Origin: CAVXDY01 sp963721335
GTDB taxonomy: Bacteria; Actinomycetota; Thermoleophilia; Miltoncostaeales; Miltoncostaeaceae
Length of the DNA: 64,000 bases
Assembly: GCA_963721335.1 (NCBI GenBank)
Contig: CAVRIV010000004.1
Span: 30,247-94,246 of the forward strand
Reading direction: 5' to 3'
In this document: positions 59,245 through 64,000 of the stretch, one piece after another
Layout of the letters: the number at the start of each line of letters is the position of its first letter
Numbering within the stretch: the stretch's first letter is position 1
Made by a program: the position numbers and the translations under genes
The notes under the pieces: generated by a model
The model's database searches: none
Seen by the model: the letters and a program-made list of their open reading frames with translations, nothing else
Told to the model about the DNA's origin: nothing

Positions 59245-60434
59245 GCGTGTCATCACTGCGCCGGGTGAGGTTCGAGGACGCGCTCGAGGTGATGCGCTCG
59301 CACGCGCTCTCCCTGCCCGCCGAGCCGGTGCCCCTCGCGGGGCTGGCGGGGCGGATCCTGGCCGTCGAGGTGCGCGCGCGGGTGGACCACCCGGCGTTCA
59401 CCAACTCCCAGATGGACGGCTACGGGGTGCGGGCGGCCGACGCCGCCGGCGGGACGCCGCAGCGGCTGGTGGGGGAGAGCCGGGCGGGCGCGCCGTTCGC
59501 CGGCGAGGTGGGCCCCGGCGAGGCGATCAGCATCTCCACGGGCGCGGAGCTCCCGGCCGGCGTCGACGCGATCCTGCGGGTGGAGGACGCCGAGGAGGCG
59601 GACGGCACCGTGGTCGCGGTGGCGCCCCCGCCCGCCGGGCTCTTCGTGCGGACGGTGGGGGAGGACGTGCGCCGCGGCGAGGTGCTGCTGGAGGCCGGGC
59701 ACGTGGTGGCGCCCCACGAGGTGGGGGTCGTCGCGGCCGCCGGTCACGCCGAGGTCGCCTGCTGGCGCCGGCCGCGCGTGGCCATCGTGGGGAGCGGCGA
59801 CGAGGTCGTCGAGCCGGGGGGCATCCTCCAGCCGGGCCAGGTCTTCGACTCCAACCGGCCGGGCATCGCGGCCCAGGCCGAGGCCGCGGGGGCCGAGGTC
59901 GTCTCGTCCACGCTGGTCCCCGACGACCGCGAGGCGACGACCGCCGCCCTGCGCGAGGCCCTCGACGACGCGCAGCCGCCCCCGGACGTGATGGTCACCA
60001 TCGGGGGTATCTCGGTGGGCCCGCACGACCACCTGCGGCCCGCCCTGGAGGAGGTCGGCGTGGCCGAGATCCTCTTCGGAGTGCGGATCCGCCCCGGCAG
60101 CCCGCTCTGGCTCGGCCGGCGCGGCGCGCAGCTCGTGCTCGGCCTGCCGGGCAACCCGGTCTCGGCGGCCGTCTGCTTCCACGCCTTCGGCCGGCCCCTG
60201 CTGGGACGGCCGGACTCCTGGGAGCGGCTCATGGCCCTCTCGGCCGACTACGTGAAGGACACGCCGCGGACCGAGCTCATCCGCTGCCGCGAGGAGGCCG
60301 GAGCCCTCACGCCGCTGCCGCGCCAGGGGTCCCACGCGGTGACCTCCCTGGCGGGCGCGACCCATCTCGCGGTCATCCCGGCCGAGGCCGAGCACGTTTC
60401 CGCCGGGCAGCAGGTGAGGTGCTGCCCTCTCTGA
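59241..60434 (+). CDS. moeA: molybdopterin molybdenumtransferase (MoeA)
   Basis: Inserts molybdenum into adenylated molybdopterin. The 397-residue protein has VDHPAFTNSQMDGYGVRAAD, SISTGAELPAGVDAILRVED, IVGSGDEVVEPGG, VFDSNRPGIAAQ, VTIGGISVGPHDHLRPAL and LGLPGNPVSAAVCFHAF, covering all four MoeA domains. The GTG start overlaps the stop of the GH3 gene (GTGA). No other molybdenum-cofactor genes are in the window. The next gene starts 16 bp before its end. Confidence 0.96.
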   Translation: MSVSSLRRVRFEDALEVMRSHALSLPAEPVPLAGLAGRILAVEVRARVDHPAFTNSQMDGYGVRAADAAGGTPQRLVGESRAGAPFAGEVGPGEAISISTGAELPAGVDAILRVEDAEEADGTVVAVAPPPAGLFVRTVGEDVRRGEVLLEAGHVVAPHEVGVVAAAGHAEVACWRRPRVAIVGSGDEVVEPGGILQPGQVFDSNRPGIAAQAEAAGAEVVSSTLVPDDREATTAALREALDDAQPPPDVMVTIGGISVGPHDHLRPALEEVGVAEILFGVRIRPGSPLWLGRRGAQLVLGLPGNPVSAAVCFHAFGRPLLGRPDSWERLMALSADYVKDTPRTELIRCREEAGALTPLPRQGSHAVTSLAGATHLAVIPAEAEHVSAGQQVRCCPL

Positions 60435-61267
60435 GGACGGGCCGGCGGTGCCTCGTGGCGCTGTCGCTCGGGGCTCTCGTCGCCGCGGCGCCCGCCGCTG
60501 CGGCGGACTGGCCGACTCAAACGCCGGCGTCGGATCGCCTCCTGGGGGGTCTCGCCGCGGCATCCATGCCGCTCTCAACCGACGCCGGCTGGCACCCGGA
60601 CCTCCCGGCGGCGATCGCCTACGCGCGGGCGCGCGACGGCGAGGTCCGGCTCTCGGTGCGCGCGGACGGCGGCGTCTGGGGCTGGCGGGCGCACCAGCAG
60701 GTTCCCTCGGCGAGCGTCCTCAAGGCGATGCTGCTGGTCGCCTACCTCGACGACCCGTCCGTGCGCGACCGGCGCCTGCTCCCGGCCGACCGCGATCTCA
60801 TCGGCCCGATGATCCGTCGCTCGGACAACGCCGCGGCGTCGCGCGTGCTCGCGCTCGTCGGGCCGGAGGCCGTTCGATCGGTCGCGCGGCGGGCGGGGAT
60901 GCGCCGCTTCGTGCTCGACCCCGTGGTCTGGGGCCTGAGCCGGATCACGGCCGCCGACCAGACGCGCTTCTTCCGCCGCATCGACGCACAGGTCACGCCG
61001 CGCCACCGTGCGACCGCGATGAGCCTGCTGGGCTCGATCGTGCCCGCCCAGCGGTGGGGAATCGGCCGGGTCCACCTTCCCGGCTGGAAGCTCTACTTCA
61101 AGGGTGGCTGGGGCCGCGGCACGGGCGCGGTCGAGCACCAGGTCGCCCTCCTTCGCCGCGGCGACCGGCGCGTCGCGGCGGCCGTCCTCATCACCGGCAG
61201 CCCGAGCCACGCCTACGCCATGCGGACGCTGCGCGGCGTCTTCGCGCGATTGCTGCGCGGGCTCTGA
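60419..61267 (+). CDS. secreted beta-lactamase/PBP-like serine hydrolase
   Basis: A 282-residue protein with a signal peptide (CLVALSLGALVAAAPAAAAD) and class A-like beta-lactamase features: Ser-x-x-Lys in PSASVLKAMLLVAYL, SDN in IRRSDNAAASRVL, and KGG in LYFKGGWGRGTG. It lacks the Glu166 omega loop of true class A enzymes as far as I can see. It is probably a peptidoglycan or esterase-type enzyme. Start GTG 60419 lies in the moeA 3' end (16-bp overlap). Confidence 0.83.
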   Translation: MLPSLRTGRRCLVALSLGALVAAAPAAAADWPTQTPASDRLLGGLAAASMPLSTDAGWHPDLPAAIAYARARDGEVRLSVRADGGVWGWRAHQQVPSASVLKAMLLVAYLDDPSVRDRRLLPADRDLIGPMIRRSDNAAASRVLALVGPEAVRSVARRAGMRRFVLDPVVWGLSRITAADQTRFFRRIDAQVTPRHRATAMSLLGSIVPAQRWGIGRVHLPGWKLYFKGGWGRGTGAVEHQVALLRRGDRRVAAAVLITGSPSHAYAMRTLRGVFARLLRGL

Positions 61268-61416
61268 CGTGAGACCCCCGACCGGGGGGCACTCGGCCTA
61301 GCCGACTTGCGGATATGTCCTGAACCGCTGGCAGCAAGAATTACACCTTTTCGAGGGATCGGGGCGGTTGAAACCTGCTTTATCGTCCCCGCCGACAGCG
61401 CACACGGGGGCGCGCA

Positions 61417-62319
61417 ATGGCAGGAGCGTCGACGCTGAGGACGGCGGTCGAGGCAGCGGGAAGCCTCGACGTGAGCGTCCGCGAGTTGCGAGACGCCTTC
61501 GGCATCTCGCACCTGACCGCCGCCGGCCGTGAGCGCATCTCCCGAGAGCTGGGCTCGAAGGGTCTGCGGCTGCAGCCGTCGCTGGCGCGGCTCGGGCTCG
61601 ACGAGCGCGTCACCATCTTCGCCCCGAGACTCCGCCCCGCCCCGATGGCCGCCGGCCCGGAGCCGGCGCAGGCCACGATTGCCGCGCCGCCAGAGGCGCC
61701 CCGGCGCCCGTTCTGGGGCCACCGGCGACGCGCGGTGGCGGCCGGCGTGGGCGTCGGGCTCCTGGTGATCCTGCTCGCCGCGGTCGTCGGCTGGAGGGTG
61801 GCCACGGACGAGCCGGAGGTCGCGGGCACGCAGGCCGCCGCCGCCCCGGCCACGACGCGCCCGCCCGCCGCGCCGAGCACACGAGCGGACTCGGGCGTTG
61901 TCGCCGCGCTCGGGGATGTGGACGTCGCCATCGCCCAGGACGACACCGATTCCGCGCGCCGGATCCTGAGCTCGATCGACCCGGACGCGCTGAAGGCCGA
62001 CGCCGACCTGGCCGTGCAGGCCCAGATCCTGCGCAACCGGATCCGGTTCACCGAGAGCTACCTCGCGGCGACCGCCCTGGCCGAGTCCGGACGCTACCGC
62101 GAGGCGCGCGAGAGGATGCTCGCGCTCATCCCGTTCCGCGACGCCGGGGTCCAGGCGCGCCTCTACGGGGTGGAGCTCGCGAAGGAGCTCATCACCCAGG
62201 CGCGCACCGAGGCCCCCGTCCGCCCCGACCACGCGCTCGCGCTCCTGGAGGAGGCGGAGGCGATCGCCCCCTCCCTCTCGGCGATCACCGAGGTCCGGAC
62301 AGAGGCGGCCGGCCGCTAA
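61417..62319 (+). CDS. membrane-anchored hypothetical protein with TPR-like C-terminus
   Basis: A 300-residue protein. Residues 1-75 are soluble and helical (LDVSVRELRDAFGISHLTAAGRERISRELG, which resembles a small DNA-binding helical domain but is not a firm HTH). A linker leads to one transmembrane helix (AAGVGVGLLVILLAAVVGWRVAT), then an Ala/Pro/Thr-rich stalk and a helical repeat region with SARRILSSIDPDAL and LAESGRYREARERML. It could be a cytoplasmic sensor coupled to an extracytoplasmic TPR-like domain. No family recognised. It precedes tRNA-Thr. Confidence 0.6.
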   Translation: MAGASTLRTAVEAAGSLDVSVRELRDAFGISHLTAAGRERISRELGSKGLRLQPSLARLGLDERVTIFAPRLRPAPMAAGPEPAQATIAAPPEAPRRPFWGHRRRAVAAGVGVGLLVILLAAVVGWRVATDEPEVAGTQAAAAPATTRPPAAPSTRADSGVVAALGDVDVAIAQDDTDSARRILSSIDPDALKADADLAVQAQILRNRIRFTESYLAATALAESGRYREARERMLALIPFRDAGVQARLYGVELAKELITQARTEAPVRPDHALALLEEAEAIAPSLSAITEVRTEAAGR

Positions 62320-62357
62320 CGGCGCTGCCCGGCTCACGCTACGCTGGCGCGCACGCC

Positions 62358-62431
62358 GCCGGAGTAGCTCAGTCTGGTAGAGCAGCCGCCTTGTAAGCGG
62401 CAGGTCAGGGGTTCGAGTCCCCTCTCCGGCT
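62358..62431 (+). tRNA. tRNA-Thr (anticodon UGU)
   Basis: Cloverleaf with acceptor GCCGGAG/CTCCGGC, D-arm GCTC...GAGC, anticodon loop CTTGTAA (anticodon TGT), and T-arm AGGGGTTCGAGTCCCCT. Discriminator T, no encoded CCA. Gene debris begins within 45 bp of its 3' end. Confidence 0.96.
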
Positions 62432-62471
62432 TCAGCGTTCTTCCTGGTAACTGCGTCGGGTCGGTTCCGGC

Positions 62472-62851
62472 TCCAGAGAACTCGGTGACCGGATCCTGCT
62501 CGTCGGCGATCTGGGCATCGTCGTCCAGGTCAAGCGCCGGGAGGCGTTGAGCGGCGATACGGACAAGGAGCGGCACTGGGTCGAGAAGCAGATCGTCAAG
62601 GCGATCGCCCAAGCGAACGGGACGATCAGGATGCTGAGAGTGGAAGCCACTCGGCTCACCAACGCACGCGGCCGCTGCGTCACGGTCGATGCCAGCTCCC
62701 GCCGGTGGCTTTCCGTCGTCGTGCTCGATCACCCGCGGATCCCGTTGGGTTTCGTCCCGGACACGACCGTCGCCGCGGTGCCCTGCGTGGTCATGACGCG
62801 CCGCGACTGAACGTTCCTCTTCGACCAGTTGAAGTCGACGCACGCGGTCTG
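62472..62851 (+). pseudogene. fragment of a nuclease-like hypothetical gene with an internal stop
   Basis: The frame reads GDRILLVGDLGIVVQVKRRE (a GD...QVK pattern like the metal site of PD-(D/E)XK enzymes), ERHWVEKQIVKAIAQANGTIRML and WLSVVVLDHPRIPLG. A TGA at 62808-62810 interrupts the frame; downstream TFLFDQLKSTHAVCAY continues it, so the TGA probably replaces a Trp codon. There is no start codon at the front, and similarity jumps to a cupin at about 62852. I regard it as a decayed partial gene. Confidence 0.5.
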
Positions 62852-63193
62852 TGCCTATCACAGGAGCTTCGAGGCTCCGGACGAGGTACGCGAGATCCCG
62901 AACTGGCGCGCCGAGATCCTCAACGTCGGCGGAGGAGGTCGGAAGGCTCGTCTTCGAGCCCGGCTGGCGCTGGTCGAACGACGCCAAGCCGCTCGCGAGG
63001 ACGGAGAGCTGCGAGGCCCCGCACTTCCAGTACCATCTGAGCGGTCGGCTCGCGATCAGGATGGACGACGGAAGGGAGTTCATGGCCGGCCCCGGACACG
63101 TGACCCCCGCTTCCCAGCCGCCACGACGCCTGGGTTGTCGGCGACGAGCCCGCGATCGTGGTCAACTGGTTCGGTGCGAGCACCTACGCGTAG
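62852..63193 (+). pseudogene. cupin-domain gene, start lost and two +1 shifts
   Basis: The remains read SFEAPDEVREIPNWRAEILNVGGG, then VGRLVFEPGWRWSNDAKPLA with SCEAPHFQYHLSGRLAIRMDDG and, in the final frame, HDAWVVGDEPAIVVNWFGASTYA and stop. Together these are a nearly complete small cupin of about 110 residues. Extra bases near 62938 and 63106 shift the frame twice, and no start codon is evident at the front, where it abuts another gene fragment. Confidence 0.6.
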
Positions 63194-63203
63194 GCCGGCT
63201 GAC

Positions 63204-63827
63204 GTGAGCCGGTACCACCCGGCACAGCGGTCGTTTCAAGATCGCTTCGACACGCGGCGGCTCGCGGACCGGCTGGCCGAGACGACGAAGGCTGTCATCG
63301 GTCCACAGCACAAGGCGTTCGTCGAGCGGCGCGACATGTTCTTCCTCGCCACCGCCGATGCGGAAGGCTGGCCTCAGTGCTCCTACAAGGGTGGAGAGCC
63401 CGGGTTCGTGCGAGTCCTCGACGAGACGACGCTCGCCTTCCCGAGCTACGACGGGAACGGGATGTATCTCTCGGCGGGCAACGTGCTCGTCAACCCCCGC
63501 GTCGGCCTCCTCTTCGTCGACTTCGAGGTCGGTACCCGTCTCCGTCTCAACGGCGTCGCGTCGACCGACGAGGACGACCCGCTCGTCGCGACCTATCCGG
63601 GCGCGCAGCTCGTCGTGCGCGTGCGCGCGCACCAGGTCTTCGCGAACTGCCGGCGCTACGTCCACCGCTATCAGCTCATCCGGCGCTCGCCCTTCGTGCC
63701 CTCTGGCGCGCAGGAGCCACCCGTTCCGGACTGGAAGCGCGACGAGTGGTTTGCCGGAACGCTCCCTGCGGGCGACCCGGCACACGACGCGGGCCGGCCA
63801 AGCGCCCCCTCGATCCCTCAGTTCTGA
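63204..63827 (+). CDS. pyridoxamine 5'-phosphate oxidase-family flavoprotein
   Basis: A 207-residue split-barrel FMN-binding protein. It has VERRDMFFLATADAEGWPQCSYKGGEPGFVRVLDETTLAFPSYDGNGMYLSAGNVLVNPRVGLLFVDF, in the PNPOx-like order, then RLRLNGVASTDED and CRRYVHRYQLI. It lacks features of the vitamin B6 enzyme itself, so it is more likely an F420/FMN-type reductase or stress protein. GTG 63204 is used because upstream sequence is cupin debris. Confidence 0.82.
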   Translation: MSRYHPAQRSFQDRFDTRRLADRLAETTKAVIGPQHKAFVERRDMFFLATADAEGWPQCSYKGGEPGFVRVLDETTLAFPSYDGNGMYLSAGNVLVNPRVGLLFVDFEVGTRLRLNGVASTDEDDPLVATYPGAQLVVRVRAHQVFANCRRYVHRYQLIRRSPFVPSGAQEPPVPDWKRDEWFAGTLPAGDPAHDAGRPSAPSIPQF

Positions 63828-63839
63828 TCTGAGCAGTGT

Positions 63840-64000
63840 TCAGCGCGGCAGCGCGACCGCGCTGAAGTGCCGGAAAGCCCTGACGTCGGCCACGACGTGA
63901 TCCTTGTCCGCGACCGCGGCGACGTTGCGGGGCACGTTGCGGGAGAGAGGCCGGTGAGTGAGGTCGCAATCGGCGCCGCGGTCTGGGCCCGATAGGCGAC
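63840..64000 (-). CDS. partial gene at the window edge (C-terminus only)
   Basis: The last 52 codons of a minus-strand frame run off the window: DLTHRPLSRNVPRNVAAVADKDHVVADVRAFRHFSAVALPR and stop at 63840-63842. The GC-rich third positions suggest coding. It is convergent with the PNPOx-family gene. I do not recognise a family; the DKDHVVADV strand could be part of an oxidoreductase or nucleotidyl fold. Confidence 0.4.
   Translation of the reverse strand, partial: RLSGPDRGADCDLTHRPLSRNVPRNVAAVADKDHVVADVRAFRHFSAVALPR

Noticed and set aside
61273..61289. CCCCC-GACC-GGGGG hairpin after the beta-lactamase-like gene as a terminator
   Set aside because: The stem is only five pairs and no T-run follows, so support is too weak for an entry.
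63841..63864. Perfect 8-bp stem (CAGCGCGG/CCGCGCTG) as a terminator between convergent genes
   Set aside because: It lies mostly inside the last codons of the partial minus-strand gene and has no T-tract; it may simply reflect codon composition.

Overview
The window is uniformly GC-rich chromosomal DNA (about 70% or more), with many GTG starts, short or overlapping gene junctions, candidate leaderless promoters and small Cys-rich proteins. Together these point to an actinomycete-type bacterium, most likely Thermoleophilia or a neighbouring deep actinobacterial lineage. That placement is inference from gene content; there is no rRNA here to confirm it. No prophage, complete insertion sequence, CRISPR array or plasmid function is visible. 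Three tRNA genes are present: Gly-UCC, Pro-UGG and Thr-UGU.

Layout. 0-10 kb: DtxR-type regulator, a USP-like protein, TrmO-like tRNA methyltransferase, alpha/beta hydrolase, secreted cyclophilin, a 162-bp inverted-repeat element, an ABC-2 exporter operon, cold-shock protein, IF-1, an FkbM methyltransferase and an orphan D12 DNA methylase. 10-22.5 kb: small zinc or Cys-rich proteins, quinone oxidoreductase, HerA-like ATPase, GCS2-family ligase, thioesterase, an MscL with a zinc-ribbon tail, a MarR regulator divergent from a DrrAB-like exporter, and two acyl-CoA synthetases. 22.7-30.6 kb: a large SARP/MalT-type regulator, a decayed DUF805 gene, and an operon for a metallo-beta-lactamase-fold hydrolase, a haem dioxygenase of the alpha-DOX/cyclooxygenase type and a small unknown protein. 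Tandem TCAC repeats on an 11-bp period lie upstream of both the regulator and the operon. 30.7-36 kb: endonuclease IV, gltX overlapping a Coa1-like protein, an encapsulated ferritin with its encapsulin shell, and a TerC-family protein behind a yybP-ykoY (Mn2+) riboswitch. 36-46 kb: a YwaF-UMF1 fusion transporter, a DUF4097 protein, then a polysaccharide locus (GH26, GH6, GlxA-like radical-copper oxidase, PilZ-containing cellulose synthase-like glycosyltransferase). 46-64 kb: a secreted phospholipase C-like protein, metabolic and redox genes (FabF, SCO1, ALDH, acetolactate synthase, MsrB, MoeA), cell-wall enzymes (NlpC/P60, NagZ-like GH3, beta-lactamase-like) and a stretch of gene debris after tRNA-Thr.

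Three themes stand out. (1) The GH6/GlxA/CslA block matches the Streptomyces cslA-glxA-cslZ tip-glycan locus, with an added C-terminal PilZ domain that predicts c-di-GMP control. (2) The SARP gene and the haem dioxygenase operon carry the same spaced repeats and may form one regulon. (3) Eight otherwise well-conserved genes are broken only by single-base insertions, never by clear deletions. This looks like an insertion-biased sequencing or assembly artefact, so these genes should be treated as probably intact in the organism until reads are checked.
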